Part shown: positions 1 through 6,997 of the stretch, in pieces
Numbering within the stretch: the stretch's first letter is position 1
How the letters are laid out: every line of letters starts with the position of its first letter
Assembly: GCA_905182185.1 (NCBI GenBank)
Contig: CAJJAP010000005.1
Location: 1 to 64,000 of the forward strand
Source of the DNA: an uncultured Candidatus Poseidoniales archaeon
GTDB taxonomy: Archaea; Thermoplasmatota; Poseidoniia; Poseidoniales; Poseidoniaceae
DNA: 64,000 nt
Direction: 5' to 3'
The notes under the pieces: model-generated
Database searches by the model: none
What the model was told of the DNA's origin: nothing
Seen by the model: only the letters and a program-made list of their open reading frames with translations
Made by a program: the position numbers and the translations under genes

Positions 1-199
1 ATTGAAGCATTAGAGCTGTAGTCTGGATGAGCCCTTGAATTCCTAGGATGTATCGCTGGTCAGCCTCTCTCGCCTTGAGAGACTTCCACATCTCCTCCCA
101 GTCCTCGTGTGCGTGCCAATAGCGGCCTGTATTGAACTCGGTAATGCCGCCATCAAGCCACCTCTGCTCTTGTTTAGAAAGTGGGCATTTAACCGCCAT
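1..199 (-). CDS. DUF309 family protein, N-terminal part (runs off left edge)
   Basis: The gene reads leftwards from an ATG at 199 and is open to the first base of the window, giving 66 residues. The translation contains FNTGRYWHAHEDWEEMWK followed by the segment ILGIQGLIQTTALMLQ, which is the signature of the DUF309 family (small helical proteins; the conserved FNxGxYxxAHExxExxW block and the later GLIQ block). The family has no firmly assigned biochemical role. The C-terminal half lies outside the window. A second, degraded copy of this gene and of its upstream region lies at 3299-3780. The reading frame here has no break, so this copy is probably the functional one. Recognition rests on motif memory, not on a search. 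Confidence 0.72.
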   Translation of the reverse strand, partial: MAVKCPLSKQEQRWLDGGITEFNTGRYWHAHEDWEEMWKSLKAREADQRYILGIQGLIQTTALMLQ

Positions 200-274
200 G
201 GTTTGCGCTTCACTTGTTTGCTTTCAAGTTACGCCCCTACAGACCTTTATTGGTGAAAGTTTCGCTTGCGCTGT
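1..274. repeat. Long direct repeat, left copy (DUF309 gene start plus upstream region)
   Basis: Bases 1-274 align along their length to 3500-3780 in the same orientation. The aligned coding part differs by scattered substitutions and several one-base insertions in the right copy. The block 221-262, upstream of the DUF309 start, is identical to 3732-3773 over 42 bases. The two copies flank a GC-rich block of about 3.2 kb. Confidence 0.85.
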
Positions 275-315
275 TAATATCAAGTGATGTAATCAACTGT
301 GTAAAAGAATATGCT

Positions 316-338
316 CGGACCCTTGTGAGGCGAAACCC
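316..338 (+). promoter_or_regulatory. Promoter/leader element, copy A
   Basis: A 23-base block directly in front of the ATG at 339 matches 2781-2803 at about 20 positions (core CGGACCCTTGTG, then CGAAACCC). Both copies are preceded by an AT-rich TGTAAAA stretch that could serve as a TATA box. This suggests a shared transcription start or leader sequence for genes of this block. It is inferred from the repeat alone. Confidence 0.4.
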
Positions 339-479
339 ATGTTCTCCGCTCACCTTACCCAAGTAGCTCAACTCGAGGCCATCATTCGATCTGCCCAGGC
401 CTTGCTTCAAGCAGGACTCATCGATGAGGCAACAAGCCTCCTGAGCCGCCTTTTCGACCGAAGTTCAACCGAACATTAA
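339..479 (+). CDS. Small helical protein, 46 residues
   Basis: A short open frame begins at ATG 339, immediately after the leader element at 316-338, and stops at TAA 477-479. The product (begins MFSAHLTQVAQLEAIIRSAQ) is predicted to be almost wholly alpha-helical, with two amphipathic helices and a short polar tail; the pattern resembles a single TPR-like helical hairpin, but no family is recognised. Its codon use is GC-rich like the transporter downstream. The promoter-like element and compact leaderless arrangement support a real gene. It could still be a chance frame. Confidence 0.45.
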   Translation: MFSAHLTQVAQLEAIIRSAQALLQAGLIDEATSLLSRLFDRSSTEH

Positions 480-644
480 CCGAAGTTCGCATCGGTCCAC
501 ATCAACCTGGTCTGGACGACTCGCTGGGACCCGAAAATCCACGCCAGCGAAGACGCTCGCATGGACATGGGCATTTGGGATTGAGGCGGAACGCCTCAAA
601 CAGGCGTGAACAATCTTGAAGATGAACAGGGCCACCCTTCGTCC

Positions 645-2756
645 ATGCGACCGGTTCATCTTTTGTTGATGCTGGTCGTTCTCGCACCGGTTACCGGATG
701 CCTCGGCGGCGGTGGAGGTGGCTCAGAAACGACCGGCACCTACACGGTTGAGTCGACCATGACGTCCATTGAATTGGAGACTAAATCCGCTGACTATCAA
801 GACGAAGCAACCGTTGAATGGAGCCTTGATTCCTCAACCATCGTCGAAACCATTGAGGCGGCTGGTGGCCACGTTGTCGGCGTTCTCTTCTCCCTTACAT
901 ACGGTGAAGACGAGACCTCGGGAGGTCCGCTCTGTACGGGCGGCGAGGCCAATGCACCCGACACGATTACAGGAACTGCTACCAAGGGTGAATGGACCCT
1001 TTCGGGGTCGGGAGAAAATCCCGGGTCCCATGAGGTGAACCTAACTTGGCACAACGCTTCCCTTCTCTCAGGTGTTATCGAAGGATTGACCAAGAGTGAA
1101 ATCGAAGACCAGTTGGCCTTTGGTGAAGATGCATTGGGTGTCTACAATCTTGCTGTAACGGTTGATGCGGAGGCCTTCAACAGTGCCTTCTGTTCACACA
1201 ACGACGATGGCGAAGAGGTCGCCTCCGTGGTCAGTCTGCTCGTGTTGGACTTCACCATTCTCGATGAAGACGGTGAAGCGTTGACGGGCATGGCAGTCGG
1301 TGACGGTTCTCTCCCAGTCTTCTTGTTTGCAGGATGGATCTTCCCCGTTGTGTTCCTCGTCGGTTATGTCTCCACCAAGCAGCGCGACCGATTCCATCTT
1401 GACCTTGATTTTGGCGAACCGGAAACCGAGGTTGTTGAGGGCGAATCCACCTCCGACGGTGAAACCCTCGTCGACAGCTACCGTGCTCGCGTCATCACCC
1501 TTTCCGCCTTGTATGTGGCCCAAGGCGTTCCGTGGGGCTTCATCACCGTGACGATGGTCACTTTCCTCGCTGCAGAGGGTGCTGACGCCGGCGACCTCGC
1601 CTACCTGTTGACCCTCGGCACCTTGCCATGGTCATTCAAGTTCCTTTGGGGTCCCATCATTGACCGCTTCCAAGTACCGGCTCTTGGACGCCGTCGTCCC
1701 TGGATCCTCATCGCCCAAACGGGCATGGTGGCGCTGCTCGTGACCATGCTGATGGTTCCCGATTTGACCAATAACATCTCACTCCTCGGTGCGCTGTTCT
1801 TTGTCTACAACGTGTTCACGGCCCTGCAAGATGTTTCAACCGACGCCCTTGCTGTTGATGTGCTCCAATCTCACGAATTTGAGCGTGTCAACAGTTACAT
1901 GTTCACGGCCAAGTCCTTGGGTGGTATCATCGGCGGCGCAGGGCTCGGCACCATCATCGGTGTTGTTGGCATCCGCGGCGCCTTTTTGATTCAGATTCCG
2001 ATTTTGGTGGCCATCATGATGGTGCCGCTCTTCATGCGTGAACGTCCCGGTGAGAAGCGCTTCCCGTGGGACGAGGGTGACGCTGTTGAGAAGGTCGACG
2101 ATGCCGAGGAAGGCGCCGAGGAAGTTCGAGACTTTAGCGTCATTTTGGGCAACATCCGAACGGCCTTTTCGGTTCGTTCAGCCCAACTCGGTATCGTGGT
2201 CAGCCTCGTCATTTCCCTCGCCTTCATTCTCATTCCCATTCTTCCGTTGCTCTTCCTCCAAGAATTGGGTTGGACCCAAAAAGAGTTCAACGCCACCAAG
2301 GGCGGCATCATCCTTGTGGTGACGATGTTGGGGGCCATGGCCGGTGGCGAACTTGGTCGTCGCTTTGGGGGGAAATCCACGCTGATGTTTGCGGCCCTCA
2401 GTGCTTCATTGACAACCTTAACTTGGGGCATGCTCGATTTTATGTGGGGCGAAGGTTGGTTCATGATGTTAGTGTGGATTATTCACACCTTCCTCTGGGC
2501 CATCGTCTCCATCTGTGCCTATTCCCTGATGATGCGGGTCACCTGGGCCGAAGTGGGTGGAACGCAATTCACGGGCTACATGGCGATGATGAACCTCTCC
2601 GCCATCATCGGCTACCAGTTGGCGCCCATCTTTGCCGCCCAGTACGACTATCAGACCATCTTCTACATCGCTGCCGTGCTCGAAACATTCGTGATCTTCG
2701 CCGCCTTGTCCATCGACCCAGAGGAGACGGACCGGACGCTCAACACCGGGGTTTGA
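645..2756 (+). CDS. Lipoprotein domain fused to an AmpG-like MFS transporter
   Basis: With the ATG at 645 the product is 703 residues (an upstream GTG at 606 would add 13). Residues 1-19 form a lipoprotein signal ending in a lipobox-like PVTGC with Cys19, followed by a glycine run. Residues about 20-220 are a Thr/Glu-rich extracytoplasmic domain of unknown fold. A membrane segment follows near 220-243, then an acidic linker, and from about 278 a major facilitator domain with AmpG-type signatures: QGVPWGF in the first helix, LPWSFKFLWGPIIDRF, and LGRRRPW in the loop between helices 2 and 3. AmpG proteins import muropeptides in bacteria and relatives carry acetyl-CoA; the substrate here cannot be told. 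The fusion with a lipid-anchored outer domain is unusual. Codon use is richer in G and C than in genes from 3.9 kb onwards, which suggests transfer from another lineage. Confidence 0.85.
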   Translation: MRPVHLLLMLVVLAPVTGCLGGGGGGSETTGTYTVESTMTSIELETKSADYQDEATVEWSLDSSTIVETIEAAGGHVVGVLFSLTYGEDETSGGPLCTGGEANAPDTITGTATKGEWTLSGSGENPGSHEVNLTWHNASLLSGVIEGLTKSEIEDQLAFGEDALGVYNLAVTVDAEAFNSAFCSHNDDGEEVASVVSLLVLDFTILDEDGEALTGMAVGDGSLPVFLFAGWIFPVVFLVGYVSTKQRDRFHLDLDFGEPETEVVEGESTSDGETLVDSYRARVITLSALYVAQGVPWGFITVTMVTFLAAEGADAGDLAYLLTLGTLPWSFKFLWGPIIDRFQVPALGRRRPWILIAQTGMVALLVTMLMVPDLTNNISLLGALFFVYNVFTALQDVSTDALAVDVLQSHEFERVNSYMFTAKSLGGIIGGAGLGTIIGVVGIRGAFLIQIPILVAIMMVPLFMRERPGEKRFPWDEGDAVEKVDDAEEGAEEVRDFSVILGNIRTAFSVRSAQLGIVVSLVISLAFILIPILPLLFLQELGWTQKEFNATKGGIILVVTMLGAMAGGELGRRFGGKSTLMFAALSASLTTLTWGMLDFMWGEGWFMMLVWIIHTFLWAIVSICAYSLMMRVTWAEVGGTQFTGYMAMMNLSAIIGYQLAPIFAAQYDYQTIFYIAAVLETFVIFAALSIDPEETDRTLNTGV

Positions 2757-2780
2757 GTTATCTCCTATAATGTAAAATTC

Positions 2781-2803
2781 CGGACCCTTGTGCATCGAAA
2801 CCC
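2781..2803 (+). promoter_or_regulatory. Promoter/leader element, copy B
   Basis: Second copy of the element at 316-338, located 24 bases after the transporter stop and about 100 bases before the zinc-ribbon gene at 2901. It follows an AT-rich CTATAATGTAAAATT stretch. It probably marks the start of the transcript for the gene at 2901. Confidence 0.4.
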
Positions 2804-2900
2804 TTTGGATTAGTGAGTATGCATAGTAACTACCAATGTATACACGAAACTGACACATTCTCTGAATACAAATCAAATACATGCAGTCGAAGCGCCCAAT

Positions 2901-3161
2901 ATGCGCTTGGAATGGCCCGTCTATGCATTTACTGCCGGTGTTTTCCTCGCCTTTGCTCTAAGTGTTCAGTTTCTCTCTCTTGGCACCTTTACCGTCGTTG
3001 GCCTGTTCGTGCTGCTGACCGTGGCCTATGCCTGGGTCGCCTGGCTGATGATCAAGCAAAAGGCCGTCCTCGAACTTCACGCCTACATCAACTGCAATAC
3101 GTGCGGTGAGTTGACGCCTTCACAAGGCAAGCACTGCATGAACTGCGGCGCCGACTTGTAG
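2901..3161 (+). CDS. Small membrane protein with C-terminal zinc ribbon
   Basis: The 86-residue product has two hydrophobic helices (about residues 5-27 and 30-50) and then a cytoplasmic zinc-ribbon with two cysteine pairs, CNTCG near residue 69 and CMNCG near residue 80. Such short two-helix proteins with a terminal zinc ribbon are common in archaea and have no defined role. The gene shares the higher GC content of the preceding transporter and has the shared leader element upstream, so the two may belong to one transferred block. Confidence 0.7.
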   Translation: MRLEWPVYAFTAGVFLAFALSVQFLSLGTFTVVGLFVLLTVAYAWVAWLMIKQKAVLELHAYINCNTCGELTPSQGKHCMNCGADL

Positions 3162-3298
3162 TCAAACATACAACGGTGGCCCTTGTAGTCGTCTGCAGAT
3201 GTAACGGTAGCGTTTGCACCGACCCACTGCAACCCCTTTGATTTGTCAATACTTGAGCAATGGGTATTCGGATTTCGCAATCCCTCAGTCAGATTAGA

Positions 3299-3704
3299 CT
3301 ATCCGTGTTTCGGTTTGAGCCCCCAAGTGGGTTCCTCGGCGGATTGCTTGCGGGAAAGATAGCCCAGCACGTGCTTGCAAAGCACTTTTGGAATGTCCAC
3401 ACACCATAACATCTCGAACAAGGGTGATTCAGGCGTGCCTATTTTATCGGTCAGTTTACCCCACATCTTGACGATGCCTCGGGTTTTTTGCTCGCTCATA
3501 TTGAAGCATTAGAGCTCCAGTCTGGATGAGCCCTTGAATTCCTAGGATGATATCAGCTGGTCAGCCTGCTCTCGCCTTGAGATGACTTCCACATCTCCTC
3601 CCAGTCACTCGTGTGCGTGCCTATAGCGGCCTGTATTCAACGCGGTTCTGCCGCCATCAAGCCACCTTTGCTCTTGTTCAGAAAGTGGGCTTTTCAACCG
3701 CCAT
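3299..3704 (-). pseudogene. Degraded second copy of the DUF309 gene
   Basis: Reading leftwards from the ATG at 3704, the sequence aligns to the intact copy at 1-199, but the frame is broken at once (stop after eight codons) and again by several extra bases in the stretch 3540-3610. The last part, 3299-3499, is open for 66 codons in one frame (contains KLTDKIGTPESPLFEMLW) and most likely represents the C-terminal half of the DUF309 protein, of which the N-terminal half is seen in the left copy. The extra bases are not confined to homopolymers, which favours true decay over read error. The upstream 42-base block is nevertheless unchanged. Confidence 0.75.
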
Positions 3705-3780
3705 GGTTTGCGCTGGGTGCTACTTCGTGTGCTTTCAAGTTACGCCCCTACAGACCTTTATTGGTGAAAGTTTGGCTTGT
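3500..3780. repeat. Long direct repeat, right copy
   Basis: Counterpart of 1-274, in direct orientation, covering the 5' half of the DUF309 pseudogene and its upstream region. It ends about 80 bases before the SPFH gene. Together with the left copy it brackets the GC-rich block 300-3300 and could allow its loss or duplication by homologous recombination. Confidence 0.85.
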
Positions 3781-3861
3781 GAGTCTAAACTTGAACACCC
3801 AATCTATCAGTGAATAAATAATGCAGGAAATCTTAATTATTAACGAATTTACCCCCTTTAC

Positions 3862-4800
3862 ATGCAGCCAGCGCCAGTTCCAATAACTCCTGAGCATAAA
3901 TTGTCCAATGATGAAATAATGTTCAAAGATGCCAGAATAAAAACACTGAATGGGTTTTTGGGTTTGGCCATTCAATGGATTGCTGTACCAGTCATTTTCG
4001 TGTGTATGTTCGTCACTTACGCGTGGACACCATTGATGGTTATTGGAATAATATTACAAATCGCAATTGCAATTGTTTGGTTTCTAATGTTCAACAGCTA
4101 TTTAATCATAAATCCGAATGAAGGTGCTGCCATCCAATTTTTTGGTGAATATGTAGGAACAGTTGATGAGCAAGGATTCCATTTCTTCATTAATCCATTA
4201 TACGAAAAACAAAAAATATCTCTAAGAATTAGAAACTTTGAATCGGCCAAACTCAAGGTCAATGACGTTAATGCAAATCCAATTGAAATCGCCGCAGTAG
4301 TAGTTTGGAAGGTTGTAGACACCGCCGAGGCTTTGTTTGAAGTTGATAATTATCAGAATTATGTTCAAATCCAAAGTGAAGCAGCACTCCGTGCTATGGC
4401 AACAAAATATCCCTATGATATCATCGAAGAAAAAGACATAGGCGGAATTGCACTATCAAGTCACCAAGAAGTCATTGCCCAAGAACTGCAAATTTCAGTT
4501 GAAGCAAGATTGAAGAGAGCAGGAATTCAAGTCTTAGAGGCTAGAATCAGCCACTTAGCATATTCACAAGAGATCGCACAAGCAATGCTTCGCCGCCAAC
4601 AAGCAAGCGCAGTGGTTGCAGCACGTAGTGAAATCGTCAAAGGTGCAGTTGGAATGGTTGAGATGGCTTTAGAGCAATTAAGTGCTAAAAACATCATCGA
4701 ATTAGATGAAGATAAGAAGGCTTCAATGGTTAGTAATCTACTAGTAGTATTATGTTCGGAAACCGACACGACACCAATCGTAAACACCGGTTCTCTATAA
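3862..4800 (+). CDS. SPFH / band 7 domain membrane protein
   Basis: The 312-residue product has a short cytoplasmic N-terminus, two hydrophobic stretches (about residues 30-55 and 55-80), then NPNEGAAIQFFGEYVGT and an SPFH (stomatin/prohibitin/flotillin) domain to about residue 260, with the late EARISHLAYSQEIAQAMLRRQQA helix region typical of slipins. SPFH proteins form ring-like scaffolds on membranes and organise protease or channel partners. No NfeD or FtsH-type partner lies next to it here; the next gene, on the other strand, ends seven bases downstream. Codon use is AT-rich, unlike the block to the left. Confidence 0.9.
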   Translation: MQPAPVPITPEHKLSNDEIMFKDARIKTLNGFLGLAIQWIAVPVIFVCMFVTYAWTPLMVIGIILQIAIAIVWFLMFNSYLIINPNEGAAIQFFGEYVGTVDEQGFHFFINPLYEKQKISLRIRNFESAKLKVNDVNANPIEIAAVVVWKVVDTAEALFEVDNYQNYVQIQSEAALRAMATKYPYDIIEEKDIGGIALSSHQEVIAQELQISVEARLKRAGIQVLEARISHLAYSQEIAQAMLRRQQASAVVAARSEIVKGAVGMVEMALEQLSAKNIIELDEDKKASMVSNLLVVLCSETDTTPIVNTGSL

Positions 4801-4806
4801 TATTCG

Positions 4807-5868
4807 CTAATTGCTAACAGCACTCGATTCATGTGCTGAAAATCTGGCTGAAATAATACAGTGGTCTGATGCTTCTAGTTCACAATCGGTTGAGAATGAA
4901 CCAAGGTACTCATCAGACCCGCCATCGCCGATAATCATCCGGTCATATGCACAAGATGATGATTCAGCAGTGTTGGTATTGGTTCCATCGGGAATTATCC
5001 ATTGATAGTCTCCATTGCGAATAGCCAATTCATCTAATTCTGAAGACCTTGCATAACTGCAATCTGCATTCAGGTCTCCAAGCAAAATGAAGTCGTCTTC
5101 ACCAGGATATTGGAACTTAGCCCATTCGAATACATTTACCAGTGCTTCAGTCTCATTCAATACATCATCTGGGTCAATATGTAAGGTAATTAATACAAAG
5201 GTGTGGTTGAACTCAACAGATACAAACCTTGCTGCAAATGGTTCCCTGGTATATTCACAGTCATTATTTGGATAGTGATTACCAGAATCTAAGGATCTTA
5301 TGGTTTTGACATCATAGTAGAAAGCATATTGTTCCGAAATTTGGGAACTTGACTTGTTTTCACAAAATGCTCCAGTCCGATTGGATAGAACCATTCCAAA
5401 CTCTGAGATTTCGTCAATTCCATCTTGGAGGATGTAGGGTGCTGTTTGTTGTATATCTTTTATTTCCTGAACAGCGACGATATCATAGTTGCTAATTTTA
5501 CCTGCCATCTCAGCGACTCTCGCCTCATCTTCAGCACCTGAAGGGCCGAATCTCTTCACATTCCATGAAGCGATTTCAAGATCATGTAGGCAGTCTCCGT
5601 CTCTGATTCCAGATTCGTTAAGTACGGATAGTTCTTGATCACTCGAAAATAAGGATGGGTTTTCTGAACAATCAGATACCTTTTCAACAATATCTGCTAC
5701 TGGGGAAAAGGGTGCAAGAACTACCATTAAGGCCACACAAACAGAAACTATGCCAAATCCTAATCCGAGATGTATCCAACGAGTAGTCCCCTCGTTTTCT
5801 AAGGCCAAAATCCGCTTTTCAATAGTGGATTGCCGAAAGCCACCTGAACTCTTAACCAGCTCTGTCAT
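4807..5868 (-). CDS. Membrane-anchored endonuclease/exonuclease/phosphatase (DNase I-like) enzyme
   Basis: The 353-residue product has a cytoplasmic N-terminus, one membrane helix (about residues 33-55), and an outer catalytic domain of the endonuclease/exonuclease/phosphatase fold. Expected catalytic positions are visible: SWN at 101-103, QE with Glu135, His230 in TLHIDP, GDLNAD with Asp265 and Asn267, and SDH with Asp335 and His336. Several cysteines (67, 93, 169, 203, 270, 306, 329, 337) could form disulfides, in keeping with an extracytoplasmic location. The likely role is breakdown of nucleic acid outside the membrane; phosphodiesterase activity on other substrates is possible in this fold. 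It converges with the SPFH gene. Confidence 0.85.
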   Translation of the reverse strand: MTELVKSSGGFRQSTIEKRILALENEGTTRWIHLGLGFGIVSVCVALMVVLAPFSPVADIVEKVSDCSENPSLFSSDQELSVLNESGIRDGDCLHDLEIASWNVKRFGPSGAEDEARVAEMAGKISNYDIVAVQEIKDIQQTAPYILQDGIDEISEFGMVLSNRTGAFCENKSSSQISEQYAFYYDVKTIRSLDSGNHYPNNDCEYTREPFAARFVSVEFNHTFVLITLHIDPDDVLNETEALVNVFEWAKFQYPGEDDFILLGDLNADCSYARSSELDELAIRNGDYQWIIPDGTNTNTAESSSCAYDRMIIGDGGSDEYLGSFSTDCELEASDHCIISARFSAHESSAVSN

Positions 5869-6072
5869 GATGTACCCTCAATGACAAAAGGTATCAACAA
5901 TCCGCAATCAATACCATCTTTTCGTAGTTAAATTAAGGCTTGTGAGCCTGACTCGAAAAGAAAATAGATTGTACAACAAGGAAGAGAACTAACTTTCAAG
6001 TGTATCCCTAAGCAAAAGCAAATGAAGATAATGATGTTTAAATCATTCTCGTTTATCGTGAACGTGCTGTGG

Positions 6073-6927
6073 TTATTGAGAAAGACGCTCTACTAGATCT
6101 GCTTTCTTGCCGCCAACAGGTAGTCCCGCTGCCTTGCAACGTTCTTTGAGTTGCGCTACAGATAGAGAAGATAGGTCTTCGTCGTGGTTGCAGTTCTCAT
6201 CGTGAACATGCTCTTCTTCTGTTTCCTCAGTTTCTTCAACACCGAATCCACGAGGTTCGTGAACTTCAACGAATGAAACCTTGGAAACATCAGTGATTGC
6301 ATCACGGATAGTTGTTACCAAACGGAACTTGAGCATTGCTGCATTGGTATCAAAGAGCATTGTTTGTGGTAGAGTGATAGCAAGGTCATCGCCAGTGAAT
6401 TCTACGCCAAAGTCAGTGTGACCTGTGTTAGATTCTAGTAGTGCTGTAACCTTTTCTTCCTTTCCTTCTACAACTGCGATGATCTTGAAACTGTACTTCA
6501 AAGTTTTTCCAGCCATTGGGTGGTTGTAATCAATACGAGCGCGTCCTGCAGCAAGGTAAGATAGAGTTCCTTGCTTCCCACCGATGTTTACCGGTGCTCC
6601 GATGTAAAGTGACTTAGGGTCTTTTACAGATTGAAGGAGTTTGTCGATACTAACTGTGTCGATTAACTCTGAATCCTTCTCACCATATCCGTCTTCAGGA
6701 GCGATAGTGCATTCTGTTTCTTTGCCTACTTTTGCTCCTGCTAATGCTTCTTCGAAACCTGCGATTAGCATTCCTCCACCAACGATACAGACCATTGGTG
6801 AATACGTACGCCCTTCTTGGTGAACTTCGTGTTCTTTAGCGACCTCTTCGCGAGTAGTTTCGATAATAGTACCGGTTTCTCCGTTATATAGTTCGTAATC
6901 GACGTGGATAATTGTTCCTTCTTCCAT
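6073..6927 (-). CDS. Long archaeal FKBP-type peptidyl-prolyl isomerase fused to a SAP domain
   Basis: The start is taken at ATG 6927, six bases after a GGAGG ribosome site. The 284-residue product begins with an FKBP domain with an inserted flap (residues 1-155; GGMLIAGFEEALAGAKVG, PEDGYG, and YNHPMAGKTL), followed by the extra C-terminal domain found in long archaeal FKBPs (about 155-228). Then comes an acidic, His-containing linker (229-250) and a SAP motif (251-284, SSLSVAQLKERCKAAGLPVG, KADLVERL). FKBPs speed proline isomerisation and act as chaperones; SAP motifs bind DNA or RNA. The combination suggests a folding factor tied to nucleoid or transcript. It lies downstream of ccmF on the same strand, 70 bases away. 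Confidence 0.88.
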   Translation of the reverse strand: MEEGTIIHVDYELYNGETGTIIETTREEVAKEHEVHQEGRTYSPMVCIVGGGMLIAGFEEALAGAKVGKETECTIAPEDGYGEKDSELIDTVSIDKLLQSVKDPKSLYIGAPVNIGGKQGTLSYLAAGRARIDYNHPMAGKTLKYSFKIIAVVEGKEEKVTALLESNTGHTDFGVEFTGDDLAITLPQTMLFDTNAAMLKFRLVTTIRDAITDVSKVSFVEVHEPRGFGVEETEETEEEHVHDENCNHDEDLSSLSVAQLKERCKAAGLPVGGKKADLVERLSQ

Positions 6928-6997
6928 GTATAAGCCTCCCTTAGGGGTAGTTCGGCGACCGACGCCCCCTTGATAATGGCATTGGCTGAAAGAAGGT

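Noticed and set aside
2270-2770. 166-codon plus-strand frame overlapping the transporter end
   Set aside because: It overlaps the end of the well-supported MFS frame in another phase and has His/Arg-rich composition typical of GC-rich shadow frames.
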